Assembly: GCF_004103755.1 (NCBI RefSeq)
Contig: NZ_CP035283.1
Span: 496,001-560,000 of the forward strand
Source of the DNA: Caproiciproducens sp. NJN-50
GTDB taxonomy: Bacteria; Bacillota; Clostridia; Oscillospirales; Acutalibacteraceae
Length of the DNA: 64,000 nucleotides
Direction: 5' to 3'
The notes below the pieces were generated by a model, which saw only the letters and a list, made by a program, of their open reading frames with translations, was not told the origin of the DNA and ran no database searches. Both the position numbers and the translations under genes were made by a program. Within the stretch, counting starts at the first letter, position 1; every line of letters begins with the position of its first letter. Positions 1-8,271 of this stretch are shown here, piece by piece.

Positions 1-65
1 GTTCAAGATTTTCAAAAAACCGCCCGCCCGGACGCGGGCGCGGCACCCCTGTCTACGCCCCATGC

Positions 66-112
66 GAAAACAGCCGCCGGACTGGCAGAACACCAATCCA
101 GCGGTTGTTTTC
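66..112 (-). terminator. Terminator-like hairpin of the metal-resistance operon
   Basis: In the minus-strand RNA, about 20 bases on each side pair (two G-U wobbles, one mismatch) around a 7-base loop, and the distal arm ends in four U. The hairpin begins within the ATPase stop codon. No long U tract follows, so termination efficiency is uncertain. Confidence 0.55.
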
Positions 113-2507
113 ATATCGTTTTATACCCGTTCTGTTTCGTGACCGGCCCGCTTACGGCTTTACGCGGGATCCGCAGCGCCCGTGTGGCGTTTAAAATCGC
201 GATTACCGCAACTCCCACGTCGCCGAAAACGGCCGCCCACATGGTCGCGATCCCAAGCGCGCCGAGCACCAGGATCACGGCCTTGACCCCGAGCGCGAAA
301 ATGATGTTCTCCCAGACGATGCGGTGTGTTTTCCGCGCGATTTGAATCGCCTCAGGCAATTTTGAGGGTTCGTCGGTCATCAGGACGACGTCCGCCGCCT
401 CAATGGCGGCGTCGGAACCCATTCCTCCCATGGCGATGCCGATGTCCGCCATGGCGAGGACGGGAGCGTCGTTGATGCCGTCGCCGACGAAAGCAAGCTT
501 TTTGCCGGACGCTTTTCCCCGTTTGATTTCTTCGAGCTTTTCTACCTTCTGCTGGGGCAGAAGATCCGCATATGCCTCGTCCAGCCCGACCTCTTCAGCG
601 ACCTGTTCTCCGACCGATTTGCTGTCGCCCGTCAGCATAACCAGGCGCTTTACGCCGGCAGCCCGGAGCTGCTCCGCCGCGCGGCGGCTGTCTTCCTTGA
701 TTTCGTCCGCAATCAGGATATACCCGGCATAAACGCCGTCGATCGCAATGTGGGCCACTGTTCCGGGTTCGCGGGGCTCGCTGCACGAAATCCCCTCGGC
801 ATCCATCAGCTTTCTGTTTCCCGCCAGAACCGTTTTGCCGTCAATCGTTACGCGAATGCCCTGGCCGGGAATCTCCGCAGCTTCCGCGATTCTCTTCCGG
901 TCGATTTCCCTGCCGTAAGCCTGCCGGATGGAAAGCGCGATGGGATGGTTGGAATCCGCTTCGGCGTGAGCCGCCACATCAAGCAGGGTCTCCCGGCTGA
1001 CGGCGCCGGCGCTCTCTATCTTAGAGACCTGAAAAACGCCCTTCGTCAGAGTGCCGGTCTTATCGAATACAAACGTGTCGACGTTGTATAGAGCCTCGAG
1101 ATAATTGCTGCCCTTGATCAGGATGCCGTTTTTGGAAGCGCCGCCGATCCCGCCGAAAAAGCTCAGAGGGATCGAAATCACCAGCGCGCAGGGGCAGGAG
1201 ACTACGAGGAAAACCAGAGCGCGGCCGATCCAGCCGGTAAAAGGACCGTGCAGGACAAGGGGAGGAATGATCGCCAGCGCAAGAGCCGCAAAGACTACCG
1301 CGGGGGTGTAGACCCTTGCGAACTTCGTAATGAAGTTTTCCGTCACGGCTTTTTTGCTGCTCGCGTTCTGTACCAGGTCGAGGATCTTTGCAATCGTGGA
1401 ATCGGAATATTCCCTGGACACCTCGATGGTCAGAGCCCCGCTTTGATTAATGGAGCCGGACAGCACCGTGCTGCCGGGTTCCACGTCCCTCGGCAGGGAT
1501 TCCCCAGTGAGCGCGGAGGTATCCAATGAGGAACATCCGTCGGCGACCGTGCCGTCGATCGGCACCTTTTCTCCCGGCCTGACAAGTATGCGATCACCGA
1601 CGCCCACTTCCTCCGGAGCTACCCTGCGTACCTGCCCGCCGTCGATCAGATTGGCGTAATCGGGACGGATATCCATCAGGGAGGCAATGGACTTTCTGGA
1701 CCGGCTGACCGCGAGACGCTGGAACAATTCCCCGACCTGATAGAACAGCATGACGGCGACGCCCTCGGCGAATTCCCCGATCGCGAAAGCTCCGATCGTC
1801 GCCACGCTCATGAGAAAATTCTCGTCGAAAATCTGGCCCTTGGAAATATTCCTTACCGAGCGCAGCAACACCTCTCCGCCCACAAGAAGGTAGCTTGTAA
1901 GAAAAAGAGAAAAGTTCAGCCAAAACGGTTCTTTCACCAGAATGGCGATCCCGTAAAAGACTGCCCCCGCAACCAGCAGGGCGCGATAGACCCGTTCTTT
2001 TTTTCCGTCGGAAGCAATCTCGTCGGGCTTCGCTTCACTGTAGGCGATCTCCGCGTCGGGTTCCACGCGCCTTGCGATTTCCGCAGCCTGCCGGATGATG
2101 CCCGGCAGTTCTCTCCGATCATCCGCTTCAATGGTGAGCCGCCCCGTTACGAAATCCATGGAAGCGGCATGGACTCCGTCCATCCGCCTTACTCCGTCCT
2201 CAATTTTCTGCGCACAGTCCGCGCAGCACAGTCCGCTCAGAAAGATTACCTTTTGCCCGGGGACCCGCGGCGCTTTTTCACGGACGACAGTGTCCGAGTC
2301 ATGTCTTTTGATGATCGAGCCCGCCTGTTCCAGCACGCCTTCCACGAATTCCTCCTGTGCGATCTCGATGGACAAAGTCTCGTTTACGAAATCGACCGAC
2401 GCGGCGCTCACGCCCGGAAGTTTACCGATGTCGCGTTCAATTTTGGAGGCGCAATTGGCACAGCACAGCCCTTGCAGGATAAATTCTTTTTTGATTGCCG
2501 CATCCAT
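111..2507 (-). CDS. cadA: P1B-type heavy-metal ATPase (Zn/Cd/Pb class), two HMA domains
   Basis: Membrane efflux ATPase, probably exporting Zn2+/Cd2+/Pb2+. Numbering from an upstream in-frame ATG at 2543: two N-terminal metal-binding HMA domains with GLCCANC (residues 25-31) and GLCCADC (104-110), actuator TGES (346-349), the transmembrane metal motif CPC (450-452), phosphorylated Asp in DKTGT (494-498), HP (533-534) and GDGINDAP (687-694). The last transmembrane helix has GDVGV, close to the DVGV of Zn/Cd pumps. The ATG at 2543 lacks a ribosome binding site; the ATG at 2507 has AAAGGA about 11 bases upstream and is preferred (798 aa). It is the last gene of an operon with the HMA chaperone and ArsR-type regulator. 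The exact metal is inferred, not shown. Confidence 0.9.
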   Translation of the reverse strand: MDAAIKKEFILQGLCCANCASKIERDIGKLPGVSAASVDFVNETLSIEIAQEEFVEGVLEQAGSIIKRHDSDTVVREKAPRVPGQKVIFLSGLCCADCAQKIEDGVRRMDGVHAASMDFVTGRLTIEADDRRELPGIIRQAAEIARRVEPDAEIAYSEAKPDEIASDGKKERVYRALLVAGAVFYGIAILVKEPFWLNFSLFLTSYLLVGGEVLLRSVRNISKGQIFDENFLMSVATIGAFAIGEFAEGVAVMLFYQVGELFQRLAVSRSRKSIASLMDIRPDYANLIDGGQVRRVAPEEVGVGDRILVRPGEKVPIDGTVADGCSSLDTSALTGESLPRDVEPGSTVLSGSINQSGALTIEVSREYSDSTIAKILDLVQNASSKKAVTENFITKFARVYTPAVVFAALALAIIPPLVLHGPFTGWIGRALVFLVVSCPCALVISIPLSFFGGIGGASKNGILIKGSNYLEALYNVDTFVFDKTGTLTKGVFQVSKIESAGAVSRETLLDVAAHAEADSNHPIALSIRQAYGREIDRKRIAEAAEIPGQGIRVTIDGKTVLAGNRKLMDAEGISCSEPREPGTVAHIAIDGVYAGYILIADEIKEDSRRAAEQLRAAGVKRLVMLTGDSKSVGEQVAEEVGLDEAYADLLPQQKVEKLEEIKRGKASGKKLAFVGDGINDAPVLAMADIGIAMGGMGSDAAIEAADVVLMTDEPSKLPEAIQIARKTHRIVWENIIFALGVKAVILVLGALGIATMWAAVFGDVGVAVIAILNATRALRIPRKAVSGPVTKQNGYKTI

Positions 2508-2529
2508 TTCATCACGCTTCCTTTCAGAT

Positions 2530-2760
2530 TCAGGCGACGCCATTTTTTATCACAACATCCGGATCGTTCGTCTCCACGATCTTTTTGATCTCCTCGAACA
2601 GGCTGTCGGCTGTGGCATCCGGTTTAAAATCAATTGAAAGAATTGTGGTCTCGGGATCGACGGCCGCCTTTTGCACTCCGCCAAGCTGATTGATGCCTTT
2701 TTCGATTTTTGCCGCGCATTTCTCGCAGCAAAGGCCTTCCAGAAGATACTGTTTTGACAT
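2530..2760 (-). CDS. Small HMA-domain metal chaperone
   Basis: A single HMA domain of about 76 residues with metal-binding motif GLCCEKC near its N-terminus, similar in size to CopZ-type chaperones. The double-Cys GLCC motif matches both HMA domains of the adjacent ATPase, so it likely delivers the same metal to that pump. An ATG at 2772 is nearly abutting the AAAGGA sequence; the ATG at 2760 has better spacing. Its 3' end overlaps the longest possible reading of the ATPase gene but is separate from the preferred start at 2507. Cytoplasmic. The metal specificity is inferred from its neighbours. Confidence 0.8.
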   Translation of the reverse strand: MSKQYLLEGLCCEKCAAKIEKGINQLGGVQKAAVDPETTILSIDFKPDATADSLFEEIKKIVETNDPDVVIKNGVA

Positions 2761-2788
2761 AAACACACGCATCCTTTCCCGTTTCGAT

Positions 2789-3157
2789 CTACTTTTCGGT
2801 TACGTGGGATAATCCTTCCCGGAAAATGTGCATGACATGGTCGTCGTCGAGCGAATAATAGACGACCTTGCCGTCGCGGCGGTATTTGACAAGCCTCGCC
2901 TGCTTCAAAACCCTGAGCTGATGCGAAATGGCGGACTTGGTCATACCCAGAAGCGCCGATATGTCGCATACGCACATTTCAGCCGACGACAGGGCGCACA
3001 ACACTCTTACGCGGGTGGAATCCCCGAATATCTTAAACAGATCCGCCAGATCATAGAGGTTTTCCTCGTCCGGCATTTCCGCGCGTACCCGGTTTACCAC
3101 GTCCTCATGGATGATGGTGCAGTCGCAGCGGTCATCTTCCGCCCTATACTCGCTCAT
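2789..3157 (-). CDS. cadC: ArsR/SmtB-family metal-responsive repressor (CadC-like)
   Basis: A 122-aa winged-helix repressor. An N-terminal CDC pair precedes the core, and the helix-turn-helix segment begins with a CVC motif (SAEMCVCDIS), the pattern of CadC/ArsR-type thiolate metal sites. The C-terminal helix holds DDDHV and a second His about 12 residues on, as in SmtB/CzrA-like alpha-5 sites. It is the first gene of the operon and is preceded by GGAGGG and by a promoter carrying an inverted repeat it probably binds. Expected action: repression of the operon until Cd/Zn/Pb binds. Assignment to CadC rather than another ArsR subgroup is moderate. Confidence 0.85.
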   Translation of the reverse strand: MSEYRAEDDRCDCTIIHEDVVNRVRAEMPDEENLYDLADLFKIFGDSTRVRVLCALSSAEMCVCDISALLGMTKSAISHQLRVLKQARLVKYRRDGKVVYYSLDDDHVMHIFREGLSHVTEK

Positions 3158-3184
3158 GGTTACCCTCCTGATAAAGGATTGATG

Positions 3185-3238
3185 GAACAGTTGATTTACT
3201 GTTCAACTATATTATATGACGCATACCGAAAATGTCAA
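3185..3238 (-). promoter_or_regulatory. Promoter and operator of the metal-resistance operon
   Basis: On the minus strand, TTGACA (3238-3233) and TATAAT (3216-3211) are 16 bases apart, near consensus. Just downstream lie two nested inverted repeats: GAACAGT-6-ACTGTTC (3185-3204) and AGTTGA-8-TCAACT (3189-3208). They cover the expected transcription start, the usual place for an ArsR/SmtB operator. Confidence 0.8.
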
Positions 3239-3444
3239 CAAAAACAGGCATAAAAATTATAAAATTAGAATTGCGGAGGATCCTTAGGAGTTCCCGAACC
3301 GTAAAGGTAAGTGCCGGAGCAAATGCTGACCCTTGACCGCTCGGATTTTTAAAAGGGAGAGATCCATTGGATCACGGCATCTTCCGCTTTTTTCAGAAGG
3401 GGCCCCTGAGAGATCGAAAGCCATTTTTATCCGGAGGGAATGAA
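3239..3444. other. Intergenic stretch without recognised features
   Basis: About 200 bases upstream of a small membrane ORF. It has some local self-complementarity (for example AGCA-AA-TGCT near 3320) but I could not match it to a known riboswitch class or find a convincing promoter. Confidence 0.4.
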
Positions 3445-3579
3445 ATGGCGCCGCCGATCGCAGCCCTGATTTTAAGCTGGGGACTGCCGGGCGTGATCGG
3501 CGGTCTCGGATTTGTAAAATTTGCGACGGGTATCATCACGGGATTATATCAGGCCATATTGCTTCATTTTTCTCCATAA
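3445..3579 (+). CDS. Hypothetical small membrane protein (44 aa)
   Basis: The 44-residue product is almost entirely hydrophobic or Gly/Ala rich, with two likely membrane stretches (about residues 4-21 and 24-40) and only one Lys. The ATG at 3445 is preceded by GGAGGG with 6-base spacing, a strong site that argues for real translation. It could be a membrane peptide or a toxin-like small protein; I recognise no family. Its last 36 bases overlap, in convergent orientation, the 3' end of the regulator on the other strand. No promoter was identified. Confidence 0.4.
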   Translation: MAPPIAALILSWGLPGVIGGLGFVKFATGIITGLYQAILLHFSP

Positions 3580-5445
3580 GGTTGAACGGCTGATATGGAG
3601 TTCGGACGCGACCTTGTTTCTGTTTCCCCTGTTTTTCTCTAAAAGCTGGGAGATGATGCACGCTTCCGCATTCTGGTAATGGGTCGGCTGAACAGGAGGG
3701 CAGTGGTAAACAACAGTCGGGAATGTTTGTTTCAGCTGGCTTTTTACATAGTCTTCGCCGATAATTTTGTAGGTTGAATATAAAACAAGCCTTTCGCAGA
3801 AAGCTGAAAGCTGAGGAAGATTCCCCGGCCAGGGAAAATCCTGCAGCACTTTCTCCGCTCCATGAGAAAGCGTGTTGAGCCTGGAATACTGGGAGGCAAA
3901 CTGATGGATATAGAGAGACGCATAAACAAGAATATCTTCTTTGCGCAGCCTTAAAGCGGGGATATGAAGGGCAAAGCTGCACAGCAGATAGTAAAGGTCA
4001 GGGCTGAAGCGGCCGGCCTCCGTTTCGACCTGCAAATCGTTTTGGGAAGTCATAATAATCCTCAGGTCGTATGTGAAACTCTTTTTTAATCCTTCGTGCA
4101 AAATATTTTTCGTCCTTATGAAATGATAGAGAAACTCCTGATTTTCCAGGGACATGCGTTCAATGTTCTGGAGAAGCAGGGTCCCTTTGTCGGCCTGGAC
4201 GAAAGGGCTGGAAGAAATATCGTTATGGTTGGAGCCCTGCAGAAAACCGAGAAGCAATTGCCTTTGGCTTTCATCCTTGTAACAACTGCAATCAATGCTG
4301 ACGAATGGCCCCTGCTTGCGTTCGCTTTCCAGGTGGATGCATTCCGCGAGGGCCTCTTTTTCTGTGCCGATTTCTCCATACAGAAGCAGTGGGGACTCGG
4401 ACGCCGCCAAAAGGCGGCATCTGTGAATCAGTTCCTTCATGGCTTTCGAGACGGCGGGAAGGTCGGAAAAGGTGGTTTTAGCCACCAGCCTGCTCTGATG
4501 CATGTCTCTTGCAACCAAGGAGCCGGTATTGACGACGGTTTTAACTGCCTGTATGGAAAGGATAGCGCCTTTTACCATATAGTCCACAACAATCGGAATT
4601 AAATTGCAGATTTGATCGGAATCGTTTATTTTTAAGAATACAGAGTGGAGAGAACGTCCATCGGATAAGACCTGTTTTAGCAGTTCCGAATTGATATTGG
4701 GAATTACGTTGCATACAAATTCCTTTAAAATTTGGTTGCGGGGAAGGTGAATGGTATTTTCCGCGATTCGGTTTAAATTTGTAATATAGCCGTCTGCATC
4801 CATTTTGATAATTCCATTAACGGAGTAGTCCAATAAAGTGGACAACTCCGCCTGGTCCCTTTTTTTCATTTCCAAAGCGGAAGAAACCTGTTCAGCGACA
4901 CGCAGCGCCTCCAAAATGGAATCTTTGGATCCGGAAATATTGATGCTTGGCATATTTACGGACTCAGCGTAATGGCATACCGCCTGTCCGCCGATGACAA
5001 TATCAAATCGATTGGTTTTGACGTAGTCGACAAATCTTGGTACTTCCTGCGGGTCGGTAATATAGAACGGCTGGATCGTGGCGTGGAACAATTCGGCCAG
5101 GGTATCCACATTGGGAAAAAGGCTTCTCGAACCGATAATCGCAATACGGACGCTGAGTTTTTGAATCATATTTTGTGCTTTTTTGATCAGAGATGCCATT
5201 TCCTGGCCGGTCATTCGTATGGAAACGACGGGGATATCTGTGGCGCTCTGCACATATTGGGCTTCCATGCCGCGGGCTATAATCAAATCGTATTGTCCCG
5301 GAAGCAGGGAACGGACTTTTCGTATGATCTCTTCCTTGCCGCTGTTCGTACAGATTTCCATATGAAACGTATTCGATTCTTTCGCGATCGTTTCGGCAAT
5401 ATCCGTAATATCCTGATTGGGTGAAAATAAGAGATAGCGGTTCAA
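3544..5445 (-). CDS. PrpR_N-type transcriptional regulator with degenerate AAA+ domain
   Basis: A one-component regulator of about 633 aa. Order: an N-terminal PrpR_N sensory domain (about residues 1-190), a PAS-like segment (about 200-300), a sigma-54-activator-like AAA+ domain (about 330-545) and a C-terminal Fis-type helix-turn-helix ending the protein (RNKVASELHISRSTLWRKM). The AAA+ domain is decayed at every key position: Walker A reads GEIGTEKE, Walker B reads LLLQNI in place of LFLDEI, the GAFTGA loop that contacts sigma-54 is missing, and the arginine-finger region reads GRFSPDLYYLL. It is therefore unlikely to hydrolyse ATP or activate sigma-54. The TTG at 5445 has GGGAGG 8 bases upstream; an in-frame ATG at 5571 lacks one. 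It is divergent from the UxuA-like/TTT/rhamnose genes and probably controls them. Confidence 0.8.
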   Translation of the reverse strand: MNRYLLFSPNQDITDIAETIAKESNTFHMEICTNSGKEEIIRKVRSLLPGQYDLIIARGMEAQYVQSATDIPVVSIRMTGQEMASLIKKAQNMIQKLSVRIAIIGSRSLFPNVDTLAELFHATIQPFYITDPQEVPRFVDYVKTNRFDIVIGGQAVCHYAESVNMPSINISGSKDSILEALRVAEQVSSALEMKKRDQAELSTLLDYSVNGIIKMDADGYITNLNRIAENTIHLPRNQILKEFVCNVIPNINSELLKQVLSDGRSLHSVFLKINDSDQICNLIPIVVDYMVKGAILSIQAVKTVVNTGSLVARDMHQSRLVAKTTFSDLPAVSKAMKELIHRCRLLAASESPLLLYGEIGTEKEALAECIHLESERKQGPFVSIDCSCYKDESQRQLLLGFLQGSNHNDISSSPFVQADKGTLLLQNIERMSLENQEFLYHFIRTKNILHEGLKKSFTYDLRIIMTSQNDLQVETEAGRFSPDLYYLLCSFALHIPALRLRKEDILVYASLYIHQFASQYSRLNTLSHGAEKVLQDFPWPGNLPQLSAFCERLVLYSTYKIIGEDYVKSQLKQTFPTVVYHCPPVQPTHYQNAEACIISQLLEKNRGNRNKVASELHISRSTLWRKMKQYGLI

Positions 5446-5723
5446 AACAATAACCTCCCGTCTTGGGAATGGTATGGGAATACCGTCCGCATTCCGGATT
5501 TTATCTGACCAAGATCCATTATAAACATTAAAACGTCGGCAGTCAATAAAACAAATAAAACAGTATTTCAAGACAAATGTATTGATAAACAGCGATAACA
5601 GGATTATTTATAAAAAAGAAATGGAACGTTGTCGTTTCTGAACATTGTATCTAAGCCGTTGAATTGTTAAAATCATATTAATCAAGGCGCCTGAGATCAG
5701 AAAGCAGTACCGAAGGAGGTACT
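5446..5723. other. Divergent regulatory region before the TTT/rhamnose operon
   Basis: About 280 AT-rich bases between two divergent genes, so both promoters should lie here. No convincing -24/-12 (GG-N10-GC) sigma-54 element was found, in line with the dead AAA+ domain of the adjacent regulator. GGAGG at 5716-5720 is the ribosome binding site of the next gene. Confidence 0.5.
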
Positions 5724-6734
5724 ATGAAAAAAGGAACTCACATTAAAGTACAGCACATTGTCTGGTCCGATGCTTCGGATGACGAATTGTTGTTTTTGAA
5801 ACAGCTGGGCCTGAAATACGTCTATGCATATTTTAAGGACGAACACTGCAATTATAATGATATGATGCGCTTTCAGGAACGGCTGAGCAGCTATGGACTT
5901 TCTATCACAGATGCAGGCAATCTGTCAATTTATAAATGTCCTTCTATTCATCTTGGCCTGCCAGACCGTGACGAATGTATCGACCGTTATATCGAGTTCA
6001 CCCGCAATCTGGGCAAGCTTGGGATTCGAGTCGGCTACATGAGCTGGGATCCTGACAAAATTTTTACAAGCCGGTATGCCGTCGGAAAGTATTCCAGAGG
6101 ATGTGTAACCAGAATCGTTGATGAAAAGGATATCCCGAAGACTGTAAACCTGTTTGGAAGAGTCTACACAGAAGAAGATATCTGGGACAACTGCGCCTAT
6201 TTTCTGAAGCGTGTCCTGCCGGAACTGGAGAAAGCGGACGTTCGTCTGGCTTTTCACCCAAATGATCCGCCGATCCCGTCCATAAACGGAGTACATAACC
6301 TTTTGTGGAGGTCGCAGGAATACCGCAGATTGTTTGAACTTGCGGAAAACAGCCCTTATATCGGCATGAAACTGTGTACCGGCTGCTGGCTGGAAACCGG
6401 AGCTCAATTCGGAAATCTTCTGCAGGATCTGAGGGAATTTGTAAGTCAGGGAAAAGTGTTTGTCGTCCATTTCAGAAACGTCAGCGGAACACTGCCGTAC
6501 TTTGAAGAGACGATGATCGAAGACGGATATACCGATCTGCGCCCGGTTATGGAAGAACTGGTGAAGCTGGATTATACAGGAACCGTTTCCATCGATCATC
6601 CCCTCAGTTTTGTCCCATCCTGCGGAGGAGAAAAATCCGGAGTTGCTTATATGCTGGGGTATTTGAAATCCATGCTCTCCAGCGCCCAGAAAGAAGTCAA
6701 CGGGCCAATGGAGAAGAATAAAGCAAATCAGTAA
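5724..6734 (+). CDS. Mannonate dehydratase-family (UxuA-like) protein
   Basis: A 336-aa TIM-barrel protein related to D-mannonate dehydratase (UxuA), which converts D-mannonate to 2-keto-3-deoxygluconate. Family signatures seen: HPNDPP (about 174-179, UxuA has HPDDPP), LCTGCWLE, HFRNVSG and SIDHPLSF near the C-terminus, matching UxuA metal and substrate segments. The protein is shorter than many UxuA (about 350-395 aa), so a related acid-sugar dehydratase or isomerase is possible. First gene of a plus-strand operon with a TTT transporter and rhamnose genes, 46 bases before tctC. The link to rhamnose is unusual: the substrate may be an aldonate or a rhamnose/uronate-derived acid. Confidence 0.7.
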   Translation: MKKGTHIKVQHIVWSDASDDELLFLKQLGLKYVYAYFKDEHCNYNDMMRFQERLSSYGLSITDAGNLSIYKCPSIHLGLPDRDECIDRYIEFTRNLGKLGIRVGYMSWDPDKIFTSRYAVGKYSRGCVTRIVDEKDIPKTVNLFGRVYTEEDIWDNCAYFLKRVLPELEKADVRLAFHPNDPPIPSINGVHNLLWRSQEYRRLFELAENSPYIGMKLCTGCWLETGAQFGNLLQDLREFVSQGKVFVVHFRNVSGTLPYFEETMIEDGYTDLRPVMEELVKLDYTGTVSIDHPLSFVPSCGGEKSGVAYMLGYLKSMLSSAQKEVNGPMEKNKANQ

Positions 6735-6780
6735 ATTTGCCCTACAAAAATATTCAAAGATTTTGGAGGAGGAAACAGCA

Positions 6781-7791
6781 ATGAATAAAAAGATCCTTTC
6801 TTTTGTAGCAGCGGCGGCTGTTGCAATAGGTGCTATGACAGGCTGCTCGGGAAACGGAGCCGCGTCCACCGGAACTTCGTCCGCGGCCAAAGCGGGCTCG
6901 GCGTGGCCGGCCAAACCGGTGTCGATCTATGTACCGGCAAAAGCCGGTGCCGGCACGGACATGCACGCGAGAATCTTGGCACAGTACATTCAGAAAAAGA
7001 CCGGAAAATCGGTAACGATCGTCAATCAGCCGGACGGCAGCGGCACGGTCGCATTTGAAAGCGTGAGGAACGCAAAACCGGACGGAAACACTTTGTTGTT
7101 TTATCACAGCAACCTTGTGGCCGCCTATTGGACGGGAACCTACGACCATACCTATGAAGATTTTACCAACGTCTGCATTACCACGGATAACGGAAGCCAA
7201 GCTTTCGTTGCGGCTCCTGACGCGCCATATAAGGATTTGAAAGAGCTGGTCGAGTATGCCCAAAAGAATCCCGGCGGGGTTAAAACCGGCGTGCAGCTGG
7301 GCGGCGGCAGCCATATCACCATGGCGACCTTTGAAAACGAGGCGGGAATTTCCCTCAAGCTGGTGGAGGCCGGATCCAATGCGGACAAGCTGACTGCGAT
7401 GGCAGGCAAGCAGCTCGATTTCACCGTTCAGGATCTGCTGACCGCAATACAGTACGAAAAAGCCGGGAAAATGAAGATCCTTGCGGTCGGAACCAAAGAC
7501 GAGAATTATCCTCAATATAAAACCTGCGAGGAAGAAGGATATCCAGAAATCGGCCAGCGGACCTATTATATGCTCCATGGGCCGAAAGGGATGGATCAGT
7601 CCGTCGTCGACGCAATCAACGATTATGTGAAATCTTTTGCGGAAGACCCTGAAAGCCAAAAAGCAACGGAGAAAATAGGCGGCACGCTTCATTACGGAAA
7701 TCAGGAAGAGACCAAGGCATGGCTGAAATCCGAATCGGAACGGTATGACAAAGCCACCGCCGCGATCGGCACAAACACGAGACATAAATAA
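6781..7791 (+). CDS. tctC: TTT transporter substrate-binding lipoprotein (TctC/Bug family), set 1
   Basis: A 336-aa extracytoplasmic binding protein. The signal peptide ends in a lipobox (AMTGC), so it is membrane-anchored. The mature start WPAKPVSIYVPAKAGAGTDM is the Bug-family N-terminus, whose first loop after the strand holds the ligand carboxylate. GGAGGAGG-type site just before the ATG at 6781 fixes the start. Followed by tctB and tctA. Ligands of this family are usually carboxylates. Next to an UxuA-like dehydratase and rhamnose enzymes, an aldonate/uronate or rhamnose-derived acid is the likely ligand; this is inference. Confidence 0.9.
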   Translation: MNKKILSFVAAAAVAIGAMTGCSGNGAASTGTSSAAKAGSAWPAKPVSIYVPAKAGAGTDMHARILAQYIQKKTGKSVTIVNQPDGSGTVAFESVRNAKPDGNTLLFYHSNLVAAYWTGTYDHTYEDFTNVCITTDNGSQAFVAAPDAPYKDLKELVEYAQKNPGGVKTGVQLGGGSHITMATFENEAGISLKLVEAGSNADKLTAMAGKQLDFTVQDLLTAIQYEKAGKMKILAVGTKDENYPQYKTCEEEGYPEIGQRTYYMLHGPKGMDQSVVDAINDYVKSFAEDPESQKATEKIGGTLHYGNQEETKAWLKSESERYDKATAAIGTNTRHK

Positions 7792-7806
7792 GGGATTGGT
7801 TAAGTT

Positions 7807-8259
7807 ATGACGAAAAATAAGGTCACCGGTCTTTCCTGTGCTGCAGCTGGAATCATTCTGACGATATTGTCCATGCAGTTCAGCAGTAAAATACAGCTGA
7901 ATGAACCGGGCCCCAGTCTGTTCCCCTTAATCGGCAGCGTCGGCTTGATCGTATGCGGAGCCGGCATCTTTTTGGAGAAACAGAAGGACAGCCAGCCTTT
8001 CTTAAACAGGGAAGGCTGGATCCGGGTCGGTTCCCTGTTCGGCGTGATGCTCCTCTATGTGGTTTTAATCAAGCTGTTGGGCTTTATGGTTCCTATGCCC
8101 TTGTTCCTGTTTGTAATGATTATGATTCTGGCTAAAAGAGAAAAACGGCCAAAGGCCTATATGGCCGCCGTTGTTTCCGTTCTGGTCAGCGCGGCAATCT
8201 ACTATGTATTTACCCAATTGCTCAAGGTTGAACTGCCGGCCGGCAGTTTGTTTCAATAG
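7807..8259 (+). CDS. tctB: TTT transporter small membrane subunit (TctB), set 1
   Basis: 150 residues with about four hydrophobic segments (near 7-25, 38-56, 73-105, 115-135) and the early PGPSLFPLIGS stretch typical of TctB. It partners the large TctA channel. It begins 15 bases after tctC and ends 12 bases before tctA, so the three are one transcript. Confidence 0.85.
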   Translation: MTKNKVTGLSCAAAGIILTILSMQFSSKIQLNEPGPSLFPLIGSVGLIVCGAGIFLEKQKDSQPFLNREGWIRVGSLFGVMLLYVVLIKLLGFMVPMPLFLFVMIMILAKREKRPKAYMAAVVSVLVSAAIYYVFTQLLKVELPAGSLFQ

Positions 8260-8271
8260 GAGGTTCTGGCG

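Noticed and set aside
3239..3444. Riboswitch before the small membrane ORF
   Set aside because: Some self-complementarity, but no match to a class I know.
5446..5723. Sigma-54 promoter for the TTT/rhamnose operon
   Set aside because: No GG-N10-GC pair in a credible context, and the adjacent regulator lacks the sigma-54 contact loop.
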